Origin: Patescibacteria group bacterium UBA2211
GTDB lineage: Bacteria > Patescibacteriota > Minisyncoccia > Minisyncoccales > Minisyncoccaceae
Length of the DNA stretch: 64,000 bases
Assembly (NCBI GenBank): GCA_002327845.1
Contig: DCUP01000006.1
Span: 62,001-126,000 of the forward strand
Direction of reading: 5' to 3'
The notes below the pieces were generated by a model. The model saw nothing but the letters and a program-made list of their open reading frames with translations, made no database searches and was not told the DNA's origin. Made by a program: the position numbers and the translations under genes. Within the stretch, counting starts at the first letter, position 1. Each line of letters starts with the position of its first letter. Positions 24,986-32,836 of this stretch are shown here, one piece after another.

Positions 24986-26143
24986 ATGAATAACATTTTA
25001 AAAATTATTATAATTATCGCTATTATTCCTATAATTATTTATTTGGGCGTTACTTATTTTCCAGAAGAAGAAGAAAATTATGAACCAATTAATAATGAAA
25101 AATTAAAGGAAAAAATAGGACAAATGTTAATTATTGGATTTCGTGGAACTGAAATTGACGAAAACTCTTACATTTCAAAAACAATAAATGAATTAAATAT
25201 AGGCGGAATAATCCTTTTTGATAAAGATAATCCTTCGGGAGAATTTCCAAGAAATATCATTAACTATGACCAGACAAAAAAACTAATTGAAGATTTAAAT
25301 AGATACTCGTCTTCTCCACTTTTTATTTCTATTGATGCTGAAGGAGGACAAATAAATAGACTAAAAGAAGTATATGGTTTTAAAAATATTCCTTCAGCTA
25401 AACAAATGGGAAAAGAAACTATTGAAGAAACAGAAAATCAAGCTAATATCTTAGGACAAGAATTAAAGGCTCTTGGATTTAATCTAGATTTTGCACCTGA
25501 TGTTGATGTTAATGTTAATCCAGAAAATCCAATAATAGGACAATTAGAAAGATCTTTTAGTGCTGATCCAATAAAAGTTTATGAACACGCCTCAAGTTTT
25601 ATCAAAGGACTTCATCAAAATAATATCATCACTGCGATTAAACATTTTCCTGGACATGGTAGTTCAACTACTGATTCTCATTTAGGATTGGTGGATGTAA
25701 CCAATACATACAAACAAAATGAATTAATTCCCTACCAAAAATTAATTGAAAATGGATATTCTGATATGGTAATGACTGCCCATATTATCAATACAAATAT
25801 TGATTCAGTTTATCCGGCAACGCTCTCTCCCTTATTTATTAAAAACATTTTAAGAGATGAACTAAATTTCAATGGAGTTGTTGTTTCAGATGATATGCAA
25901 ATGGGAGCAATTGTTGATAATTACGGATACGACGAAGCAATTATTAAAGCAATTAATGCTGGATGCGATATGCTAATTATTTCGAACAATGGAAAAACTT
26001 ACGATGAAAAAGCTCCATCCGATGCAGTAGATATTATTTTAAAAGCAATTGAAAGAGGAGAAATATCTTCGGAGCAAATCAATGATTCTTACAATCGAAT
26101 TCAAGTATTAAAAGAAAAATATAAAATAAAAAAAGACGATTAG
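24986..26143 (+). CDS. Beta-N-acetylhexosaminidase (NagZ-like, GH3), membrane-anchored
   Basis: Glycoside hydrolase family 3 enzyme that would remove N-acetylglucosamine from peptidoglycan fragments. An N-terminal membrane helix (about 5-23) places it outside the membrane. GH3 motifs include ISIDAEGGQINRL, LNFDFAPDVDVN-like sequence, KHFPGHGSSTTDSH with the catalytic His-Asp pair, and VVSDDMQMGAI with the nucleophile Asp. Length is 385 residues. Cytosolic NagZ works in recycling, whereas this secreted form more likely trims its own or a neighbour's wall. It converges on the orphan gene at 26140 with a 4-bp overlap. Confidence 0.92.
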   Translation: MNNILKIIIIIAIIPIIIYLGVTYFPEEEENYEPINNEKLKEKIGQMLIIGFRGTEIDENSYISKTINELNIGGIILFDKDNPSGEFPRNIINYDQTKKLIEDLNRYSSSPLFISIDAEGGQINRLKEVYGFKNIPSAKQMGKETIEETENQANILGQELKALGFNLDFAPDVDVNVNPENPIIGQLERSFSADPIKVYEHASSFIKGLHQNNIITAIKHFPGHGSSTTDSHLGLVDVTNTYKQNELIPYQKLIENGYSDMVMTAHIINTNIDSVYPATLSPLFIKNILRDELNFNGVVVSDDMQMGAIVDNYGYDEAIIKAINAGCDMLIISNNGKTYDEKAPSDAVDIILKAIERGEISSEQINDSYNRIQVLKEKYKIKKDD

Positions 26144-26634
26144 GTCTTTATTTCAATTTTTAATTTTTCACAGACTTGAATTGAATATTTTGCATCCTTG
26201 GGAGCAAGATTCTTTATTATTGGAAAAGAGTACTTGTTGCCTTTCTTCCATAGGGCATAAGATAATTCTGAAAATGTTTTACAATCAATAGTCTCATCAT
26301 TTTGATTTTCTTTTTCCAACATTTTTAATATGTATTCCCTAAGGTTGCCTATATTATCAACGTTCACGTTGGGAAAAATTTCTATTTCCGGAAATTGATT
26401 CAAGGCTCTCAACCTTACTGCAAATGAAGAATTATAAACTGCAATTTCTTCTGAGATATAATCTACTCTTCTGTGTTCCAGGTAGTGATTAATATAATAA
26501 GCTTTGGGAATATTATCTTCGGCATAAAGATAGATGTTCATGTTCGATACAGGAAGCTCTTCGATAAAAATCGGCAGCTTTGGATTAAAGTCTACAGCTT
26601 CAATAGTGTTCTCCAGCTTCTCAGCAACATTCAT
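26140..26634 (-). CDS. Hypothetical protein with strong Shine-Dalgarno start
   Basis: I do not recognise this 164-residue soluble protein. The ATG at 26634 is chosen because GGAGGT lies 7 bp upstream; a longer frame of 196 residues would add an unlikely hydrophobic N-terminus. It has mixed alpha/beta sequence, with FPIIKNLAPKDAKYSIQVC near the C-terminus and no known motif that I can name. A strong Shine-Dalgarno and slightly higher GC set it apart from the surrounding genes and suggest a foreign origin. It ends convergently with nagZ. Confidence 0.7.
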   Translation of the reverse strand: MNVAEKLENTIEAVDFNPKLPIFIEELPVSNMNIYLYAEDNIPKAYYINHYLEHRRVDYISEEIAVYNSSFAVRLRALNQFPEIEIFPNVNVDNIGNLREYILKMLEKENQNDETIDCKTFSELSYALWKKGNKYSFPIIKNLAPKDAKYSIQVCEKLKIEIKT

Positions 26635-26719
26635 AATCTTACCTCCTTGCTTTGTTCTGTGTGAAAATATTATAAAAAATGCTAACATTGATATATCATA
26701 AAAAATACAAATTAACAAT

Positions 26720-27364
26720 ATGAAAATCAAGGATCCTATCAGTGGAATAAGTCACCTATTCGGAGCAATACTTTCTTTAGTTGGAACTATTTTTCTTCTT
26801 TACTCCGCTTACAAGCAAAACGATTTAATAAAAATAGTTTCTTTTTTTGTTTTTGGAGGAAGTATGTTTTTCTTATATACCTCTAGTGCTATCTATCATC
26901 TTTTCGGTCACTCCCCCGAAGAAGTCGATATTTTTAGAAAGATTGACCACGCAATGATATATATCTTAATCGCTGGAACATATACTCCTTTTTGTTTGAT
27001 TGCTCTTAAAGGAGTCTGGGGAATTTCTACATTGATAACAATCTGGATTATAGCTCTTGCTGGAATATCAACCGTATTCTTTAAATCGTTCTGGACCAAG
27101 GTTCCTCGTTGGTTTGCTACTTCTCTTTACTTATTAATGAGTTGGATGGTATTGATTGTAATTTATCCACTATACAAAGCAACTAGTCTCGAAGCAATTA
27201 TGTGGCTTCTTATTGGAGGAATCTTTTATACCGTTGGAGCAGTAATTTATGCAAAAAAGAAACCGAATATTTCAAAAGAATTTGGCTTCCATGAAATATT
27301 TCACATTCTTGTTCTTCTAGGAACGATGTCTCACTTTTTCGCTATTTACAAATATCTTTTATAG
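26720..27364 (+). CDS. Hemolysin III family (PAQR) membrane protein
   Basis: Seven-helix membrane protein of 214 residues in the HlyIII/PAQR family. The family signatures SGISHLFGA at the start, AIYHLF, FRKIDHAMIYILIAGTYTPF and GFHEIFHILVLLGTMSHFF carry the conserved Ser, His and Asp residues that bind zinc in PAQR proteins. Its role in bacteria is unsettled; membrane-fluidity sensing or lipid hydrolase activity is suspected. It is read from the plus strand with the carbonic-anhydrase-like gene 35 bp downstream. Confidence 0.94.
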   Translation: MKIKDPISGISHLFGAILSLVGTIFLLYSAYKQNDLIKIVSFFVFGGSMFFLYTSSAIYHLFGHSPEEVDIFRKIDHAMIYILIAGTYTPFCLIALKGVWGISTLITIWIIALAGISTVFFKSFWTKVPRWFATSLYLLMSWMVLIVIYPLYKATSLEAIMWLLIGGIFYTVGAVIYAKKKPNISKEFGFHEIFHILVLLGTMSHFFAIYKYLL

Positions 27365-27399
27365 ATGATATATAAATAATATATAAATAATAAAAAATT

Positions 27400-27810
27400 A
27401 TGACAAAAGTATCTACGGTTATTAAATGTATGGATTTTAGGCAGAATGGTTTCTTTAAAGACTGGCTAAAAAGTATTGGAGCAGAAAATAGTGACATTAT
27501 TTCAGTTGCTGGCTCAGTCAAAGAATTGGCTGGAGAAAACAGTGAATTAAAAGAATGGATATTGGACATGATTGCTATTTCATACAATGCTCATGATTCA
27601 AGAGAAATGATATTAACTAATCACAGTACTTGTGGAGCATATAAGATAGATGACGAAGAAGAAGAAAAAGCCGTTCAAATAGAAGACATGAAGAAAGCTG
27701 AAGGATTAATTAAGGGAAGATTTCCTGATATGGAAATTAAAAAATATTGGTTAAAGCTTGACGGAGACCATCATCACTCTGATAATATAGAATTCATTTC
27801 AGTTGATTAA
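27400..27810 (+). CDS. Mini beta-carbonic anhydrase-like protein
   Basis: A 136-residue protein with the beta-carbonic anhydrase zinc site: Cys10-Met-Asp12-Phe-Arg14 (the CxDxR motif), His75 and Cys78 in NHSTCGAY. The usual family length is 190-220, so helices around the core are reduced. The catalytic Asp-Arg dyad and all three zinc ligands are kept, so CO2 hydration is possible. It could instead act on carbon disulfide or another small molecule, as some family members do. It is followed by a strong terminator. Confidence 0.82.
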   Translation: MTKVSTVIKCMDFRQNGFFKDWLKSIGAENSDIISVAGSVKELAGENSELKEWILDMIAISYNAHDSREMILTNHSTCGAYKIDDEEEEKAVQIEDMKKAEGLIKGRFPDMEIKKYWLKLDGDHHHSDNIEFISVD

Positions 27811-27812
27811 TT

Positions 27813-27840
27813 AAAAAAGAGGTGCAAGCCTCTTTTTTTT
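27813..27840 (+). terminator. Terminator shared by convergent genes
   Basis: Stem AAAAGAGG/CCTCTTTT with a 6-nt loop and an eight-T run on the plus strand. The mirrored A run makes it usable in both directions, so it can also end the typA transcript, which stops at 27846. Confidence 0.88.
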
Positions 27841-27845
27841 ATTCA

Positions 27846-29645
27846 TTAACTTTTATTGTCTTTTCTCTTCTGTCTTATTCTTTCAATCTCAGATAAAAAC
27901 TGTTTTCTTAAACGAACATTTTTAGGAGTGATTTCTAAATATTCATCATCGCTCATAATACTCAATCCACCCTCCAATGTAACTCTAACAGGAGGTGTTA
28001 ATTTTATCGCCTCATCAGATCCAGAAGCTCTCATATTTGAAAGTTCTTTTCCTTTAGTTGGATTAACAGCCATATCGTTTCCCTTAGAAACATTTCCAAT
28101 AACCATTCCTTCGTAAACTTCTTCAGCGTGACCAATATATAATACTCCTCTTTCCTGTAATCCCCATAGAGAAAATCCTGAAGATTTGCCAGTAACCATC
28201 GAAGTCATAGAACCGACAGTTCTCATCTCAATTTCACCAGCATATGGTCTAAAACCTAATACTCTGCTGGCTAAAATGCCCTCTCCGCGAGTGTCCATGA
28301 CAAAGTCTGGCTTATATCCCAATAGTCCTCTTGTTGGCATCTCAAAAACAATCCTAGTGTGTCCCTGTTCTGGCCTCATTTCTGTCATAATTCCCTTTCT
28401 TTTAGAAAGCTTTTCGATAACAATACCAGACATTTCATCAGGAACATCAATAATAACCTCTTCAAAAGGTTCAAGCTTTTTTCCGTCTTCTTCTTTAATA
28501 ATTACTTGAGGTTGAGAAACTTGTAATTCAAATCCTTCCCTTCTCATTTTCTCTAAAAGAATAGCAATATGTAATTCTCCCCTTCCGTAAACTTTATAAA
28601 AATCTGTTGAAGAAAAATCTATTTTTAATCCTACGTTTACCTCTAATTCTTTTTCTAATCTTTCTCTTATTTGTCTATTGGTAACATATTTTCCATCTCT
28701 TCCAGCAAAAGGAGAATTATTAACTAAAAAGTTTAATGAAATAGTTGGTTCATCAATGCTAATTACGGGTAATGCTTCTTGATCTGGATTAGCACAAATA
28801 GTTTCTCCAATAAAAATATCTGCTATGCCGGCAATCATAATAACGTCTCCAGCGATAGCTTCTTCTGAGTCTCTTCTGTCTAATCCGTAAAAAGTATATA
28901 TTTTAATAATCTTTCCCTTTCTTGCTTCTTCTTTAATTCCTTTAATGTAAACTTCGTCTCCTTTTTTAATCTTTCCTTCATAAATTCTGCAAACAGCTAA
29001 TCTTCCTAAGAAATTATCATATGCAAGATTAAAAGGTTGAGCTCTTAATGGCTTAGCAGTCAATTCTTCAGATGCTGCAGCTGGAACTTTCTCTAAAATT
29101 AAATCCAATAATGGAGTTAAGTCTTTAGATTCATCTTCCATTCTTCTTTTAGCTATTCCGTCTCTTCCGATAGCATAAATACATTCAAAATCAAGCTGTT
29201 CGTCGTTAGCTCCTAGATCCATGAATAGTTCCAAGACCATCTCTTTAACATCTTCTGGTCTAGACGCTGGCTTATCAATCTTGTTAATTACAACAATTGG
29301 TTTCAATCCTAACTCTAATGATTTTTTTAAAACAAATTTAGTCTGAGGCATCGGTCCTTCTTGAGCATCAACAACCAATAAAACAGAATCAATTGATCGC
29401 AAAACACGTTCTACTTCCGAACCAAAATCAGCATGTCCAGGAGTATCCACGATGTTAATTTTTGTGTCTTTATAAAAGACAGAGGCATTCTTTGAATAAA
29501 TAGTAATTCCTCTTTCTTTTTCCAATTCATTTGTATCCATTGTGAAGCCCTCTTCGGCCACTCCAGTTTGCCTCATTAAAGCATCTGTTAGTGTTGTTTT
29601 ACCGTGGTCTACGTGGGCAATAATGGCTATATTTCTAATCTCCAT
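27846..29645 (-). CDS. typA: Ribosome-associated translational GTPase TypA/BipA
   Basis: GTPase involved in 50S subunit assembly and stress adaptation. G1 [11 protein letters not shown]3 DTPGHADF and G4 NKIDKP are in the first 135 residues; the C-terminal part has the BipA-specific [14 protein letters not shown] and [14 protein letters not shown]. Length of 599 residues is standard. It has its own consensus promoter at 29695-29723, and its leader ends with a terminator-like hairpin 6 bp before the ATG, unusual for this gene. Confidence 0.98.
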   Translation of the reverse strand: MEIRNIAIIAHVDHGKTTLTDALMRQTGVAEEGFTMDTNELEKERGITIYSKNASVFYKDTKINIVDTPGHADFGSEVERVLRSIDSVLLVVDAQEGPMPQTKFVLKKSLELGLKPIVVINKIDKPASRPEDVKEMVLELFMDLGANDEQLDFECIYAIGRDGIAKRRMEDESKDLTPLLDLILEKVPAAASEELTAKPLRAQPFNLAYDNFLGRLAVCRIYEGKIKKGDEVYIKGIKEEARKGKIIKIYTFYGLDRRDSEEAIAGDVIMIAGIADIFIGETICANPDQEALPVISIDEPTISLNFLVNNSPFAGRDGKYVTNRQIRERLEKELEVNVGLKIDFSSTDFYKVYGRGELHIAILLEKMRREGFELQVSQPQVIIKEEDGKKLEPFEEVIIDVPDEMSGIVIEKLSKRKGIMTEMRPEQGHTRIVFEMPTRGLLGYKPDFVMDTRGEGILASRVLGFRPYAGEIEMRTVGSMTSMVTGKSSGFSLWGLQERGVLYIGHAEEVYEGMVIGNVSKGNDMAVNPTKGKELSNMRASGSDEAIKLTPPVRVTLEGGLSIMSDDEYLEITPKNVRLRKQFLSEIERIRQKRKDNKS

Positions 29646-29650
29646 AATTT

Positions 29651-29672
29651 AAAAAATCTGCTAAGAAGCAGA
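29651..29672 (-). promoter_or_regulatory. Terminator-like hairpin in the typA leader
   Basis: TCTGC-TTCTTA-GCAGA followed by TTTTTT on the minus strand, ending 6 bp before the typA start codon. It has the form of an intrinsic terminator placed inside a leader, so it could act as an attenuator or be a weak stop. Confidence 0.55.
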
Positions 29673-29694
29673 AAGCTTTTATTTATATATATTA

Positions 29695-29723
29695 TATATA
29701 GAATAGATTTAATTTTTTGTCAA
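29695..29723 (-). promoter_or_regulatory. Sigma70 promoter of typA
   Basis: TTGACA (29718-29723), exactly 17 bp, then TATATA (29695-29700) on the minus strand. Predicted start near 29688 gives a leader of about 43 nt. Confidence 0.75.
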
Positions 29724-29747
29724 AAAAAATACAGCCATCTGGCTGAA
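29724..29747 (-). terminator. Terminator after the Cys-rich gene
   Basis: Stem CAGCC/GGCTG with a 4-nt loop followed by TATTTTTTTT on the minus strand, directly after the stop of the Cys-rich gene and abutting the typA promoter. Confidence 0.8.
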
Positions 29748-29748
29748 T

Positions 29749-29985
29749 TTAACAATGTTTTAAAAGCTCTTTAGTGTTAAAGCATTGATGATTAATACAA
29801 TTACTCATCTTACAATCGAAACAGACATAATCGCAACCTGTAAAAAATTGACTGTTAGTACACTGCATATTTTTACAGTTTAGACAAAAACGATTCGATT
29901 CGTAAAATTCGCAAAGATTATTAGGGCAAGATAGACAACATCCTCCGCACCTATTTTGAGAGATTAGTCGAGTAGCTTTGGTCAT
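29749..29985 (-). CDS. Cysteine-rich small protein, unknown function
   Basis: Not recognised. With the ATG at 29985 (supported by AGAGGTG eight bases upstream) it has 78 residues, 14 of them Cys. Three copies of C-x2-C-x4-C are seen: Cys17/20/25, Cys34/37/42 and Cys55/58/63, with further Cys at 13, 16, 51, 68 and 78. That spacing suggests metal binding (zinc or Fe-S) rather than disulfides; there is no signal peptide. A longer frame could begin at 30060. The strong Shine-Dalgarno and different base use suggest acquisition from elsewhere. Nothing nearby tells its role. Confidence 0.65.
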   Translation of the reverse strand: MTKATRLISQNRCGGCCLSCPNNLCEFYESNRFCLNCKNMQCTNSQFFTGCDYVCFDCKMSNCINHQCFNTKELLKHC

Positions 29986-30138
29986 TTCGATCACACCTCT
30001 TTCCATTATCTTGATCAGTGCTATGCGCTGCTTCCAAGTTCTTTGCAAAACGAAGTTCATCCTTGCAAAAAAGTTCAGTAATTAATTTAAGCAAATCCAT
30101 AACCATCACGCACTCTTCGCTCTTTATTTTGGCGAACT

Positions 30139-30166
30139 AAAAACAGTATATCATAATACTGTTTTT
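30139..30166 (-). terminator. Terminator of the surface-protein operon
   Basis: Perfect 11-bp stem AAAAACAGTAT/ATACTGTTTTT with a 6-nt loop; the stem's own T run follows on the minus strand, 8 bp after the last gene stop. It closes the operon that begins at 38354. Confidence 0.9.
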
Positions 30167-30173
30167 ATTCAAC

Positions 30174-31988
30174 TTACTCGTCTTCCAAAGAAAATACTAT
30201 TAGTCCTTTTTCTTTTATCAATTCCTCTTGTCCAAAATCGTTTAATTTAAAGTTTAAAACATAACCAACTTTTCTTTCAATTTTTCTTCCTGTATATTTG
30301 CTTGCATCAGGATCCCACTCTTCTAAAATAATAATGTCTCCTTCTTTTACTTCGAACTCAGCAACCCTAAGTTCGAAATTCTTCTTTTTTGAATTAACTA
30401 AATCAAAATATTCAGGAGGAATTTTTCTCTTAATTATATTTGGATTTGAATTAGGATTATGATTTAGTGGTGTTTCTTTATTTTTTTTCTTGTTAATAAA
30501 AAGTGATTTTGACCAGTAATATATAACAAGAATAATTAAACCAACAATAATAGCAATAAGTAAAATAATGATAGCGATAACACTTATTGTCCATTGCCCT
30601 ATATTAAAATTCAGTGGTTGATTAGTGATAATAATCGTTTTTTCTATTGACTTAATTCTTGCGCCCTCATCATTGACCACCTCAACTGATACTTTATAGC
30701 TACCACCTCTTAACTCTTCATTAATGGTGAAAGTAAAGTTTCCATCTTTATCGCTTTGAGTGATAAGCGCTTGAGCATCTTCCCCCTCTCTCTGAAGCCA
30801 TAAAACAACCTTAGAATCAGAATATGTCGTTCCTTTTATATCAAAAACTTCTCCACTTTTCGCTTTTTCAGGACATTCAGTTATTTTTGGCGTATCTAAA
30901 GGATTAATAGTAAATTCTACAGAATTGGCTGACATATTTCCAGCCTTATCAACAGCTTTAGCAATTAAAAGATATTTGCCATAACTTAATATTGGAGTTT
31001 CATAAATGCCGCTTCCAGTATCTTGCCAGTCTTGCATTCTTTCTTCATTTATTTGAATTTCATAATGATCAATACCAGAAGTTTCATCTTCGGAAACAAA
31101 ACTAAATCTAACTCTAGGATTAGTTAAGTTATCTCTTTTGACTTCTTGGATATCAAAACTATTTGGTTTTTTAGTATCAACTTGAAAACGGAAATGAGAA
31201 ACCTCTCCCCAGCCATTAATATTGCGGAACTGAAGATGAAGATACCAAATTCCATCTTCTATATTATTTAATTCTTTTGAATTAATTAAAGTTGTAGAAA
31301 TCATTGTCGGAATCGATTTTGCTATTTTATTAACAAGGATACGAACCCCAGTAATACTTGGAGACAAAGACCAATTAAATTTTGCGGTACTTGCGTTGTA
31401 CCACCTACTACTATCAGGATGAGTTGAAGAAGATATTATCGGTGCAACAGGAACACCTGGAGTTTCTGGCTCTTCTATTGTTATTGCTTTCGCTTCACCC
31501 AATGTAAACGTTGCAGTCCCTAAATTTGAAAGAATATTTGTTCCTTGGCCATCATTCGCAAGAACAGAACTAGAAGAAAAAGAAACAGGAGCTGAGCCAG
31601 TAGATTTAACCTTAAAATTAACTGTTAATATCTTTCCAGACGAACCAGTGAAACCAGACAACGCAATGCCCTCAAAATTAACTGTTCCAGTACTATTAGA
31701 AAAAGATGGCTCTTGGGCCCATAAAGTAAAAATTGATCCCGCCTTAGAAATAGAAACAACCTCAAGTTTATCTTGAGGGAATGATATAGTTCCTGAAGCA
31801 GCATTCATTGCTTGATCAGAACTAGAGACATAGACATTAACTGGAATAGAACCACCAACAGTATAGGAACCTGAAGCTGGATAAAAAACCAAACTTGCAG
31901 CTTGTATAGACGTCGGCAAAAAACCCAAAAAGGTAAATAATAAAATAACAAAAAATTTTAAAAATATTATTTTTTGTATTTTTTCCAT
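30174..31988 (-). CDS. Cohesin-domain membrane protein with C-terminal DUF3850/ASCH-like domain
   Basis: A 604-residue surface protein. Signal peptide about 1-30; a cohesin domain at about 31-165 (LVFYPASGSYTVGGSIPVNVYVSS, ISFPQDKLEVVSIS, VNFKVKSTGSAPVSF); Ig-like modules to about 455; a membrane helix at about 468-492; then a cytosolic linker and an 80-residue tail (about 521-604) reading PPEYFDLVNSKKKNFELRV, GDIIILEEWD, YTGRKIERKVGYVL. That tail matches DUF3850, an ASCH/PUA-like fold expected to bind RNA or nucleotides, which is unexpected on a surface protein. It is the last gene of the operon and overlaps the smaller cohesin gene by 22 bp. Dockerin partner likely the 32837-34342 product. 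Confidence 0.82.
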   Translation of the reverse strand: MEKIQKIIFLKFFVILLFTFLGFLPTSIQAASLVFYPASGSYTVGGSIPVNVYVSSSDQAMNAASGTISFPQDKLEVVSISKAGSIFTLWAQEPSFSNSTGTVNFEGIALSGFTGSSGKILTVNFKVKSTGSAPVSFSSSSVLANDGQGTNILSNLGTATFTLGEAKAITIEEPETPGVPVAPIISSSTHPDSSRWYNASTAKFNWSLSPSITGVRILVNKIAKSIPTMISTTLINSKELNNIEDGIWYLHLQFRNINGWGEVSHFRFQVDTKKPNSFDIQEVKRDNLTNPRVRFSFVSEDETSGIDHYEIQINEERMQDWQDTGSGIYETPILSYGKYLLIAKAVDKAGNMSANSVEFTINPLDTPKITECPEKAKSGEVFDIKGTTYSDSKVVLWLQREGEDAQALITQSDKDGNFTFTINEELRGGSYKVSVEVVNDEGARIKSIEKTIIITNQPLNFNIGQWTISVIAIIILLIAIIVGLIILVIYYWSKSLFINKKKNKETPLNHNPNSNPNIIKRKIPPEYFDLVNSKKKNFELRVAEFEVKEGDIIILEEWDPDASKYTGRKIERKVGYVLNFKLNDFGQEELIKEKGLIVFSLEDE

Positions 31989-32833
31989 AAAAATTTATAA
32001 GTTAGGAATATTAAAATTATTCCTATCGTTATAATAACATAAAACAAATAATTTTTGTATAGTGTGTTAAGCCTAACTACTCTTTCGTTGCCATTATTGT
32101 CTACTGCTTTAACTAAAATTTCTTCATTTGGATTTTGATTTTGCAAAAGATAAGGACTTTCTGCTCTAACACAAGTTCTTCTTTCTTCGCATACTTCATA
32201 ATAATTAATTCCCGAACCCTTATCTTGAGTAGCGAACACTAAAAAGTATTTTCCATTAAAAATTGTTGGATCTTTTGTTATTGTTACATTAAATTCTTCT
32301 GGTACATCAATATCTTTCTTTTCAATTGTCTTTAATTGTGAAGCTGGTGCGTACTGAGAAACAACAAATTGAAAATCAGAAATTGTCGTCTTCGTTTCTG
32401 TCCCTTTACCGTCATTAAGTAATGCTTTCGTGTTCGTAATTTTAATAGAACCAGCTCCTTCTTGTATCGATTCAAAAATAACTGAAAATATCAAACCTCT
32501 TTTATCAAAATAACCACCAGGAATTATTCCTGAGAATAAAATATTATTACTTCCTATTTTTGGTCGTTCATTCCAAAAATTAATAATAGAATTTCCATCT
32601 CTTATTTCTTTCAGTTTAAGAAGTTTTTCTGGAAAAATAATATTTCCTTCGATAGCATTAATGTCTTCTTCTTCAGTATTAATAAATAGATTGACTTCAA
32701 ATTCATCTCCCATTTTAATTTGCGGACTTTCAACTTCAAAAAAAACTTCTGCCGCAAAAACTGAAGATATAGGGACCAGAAATACGGCTATAAGAATAAT
32801 TATTTTAAATTTTATAATTTGTTGTGTGTTCAT
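31967..32833 (-). CDS. Cohesin-domain membrane protein
   Basis: A 288-residue protein with a signal peptide (about 1-27), a single cohesin-like domain (about 28-165: VFFEVESPQIKMGDEFEVNLFIN, NIIFPEKLLKLKEI, ALLNDGKGTET), an Ig-like stretch, and a C-terminal membrane helix at about 262-282 ending in a lysine-rich tail. No sortase motif is seen, so the helix anchors it. It would display one cohesin outside the cell to hold a dockerin-bearing partner. It lies 3 bp after the dockerin gene and overlaps the next cohesin gene. The two cohesin domains share layout and the motif LNDGKGT/ANDGQGT. Confidence 0.82.
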   Translation of the reverse strand: MNTQQIIKFKIIILIAVFLVPISSVFAAEVFFEVESPQIKMGDEFEVNLFINTEEEDINAIEGNIIFPEKLLKLKEIRDGNSIINFWNERPKIGSNNILFSGIIPGGYFDKRGLIFSVIFESIQEGAGSIKITNTKALLNDGKGTETKTTISDFQFVVSQYAPASQLKTIEKKDIDVPEEFNVTITKDPTIFNGKYFLVFATQDKGSGINYYEVCEERRTCVRAESPYLLQNQNPNEEILVKAVDNNGNERVVRLNTLYKNYLFYVIITIGIILIFLTYKFLWKKYKK

Positions 32834-32836
32834 ATA

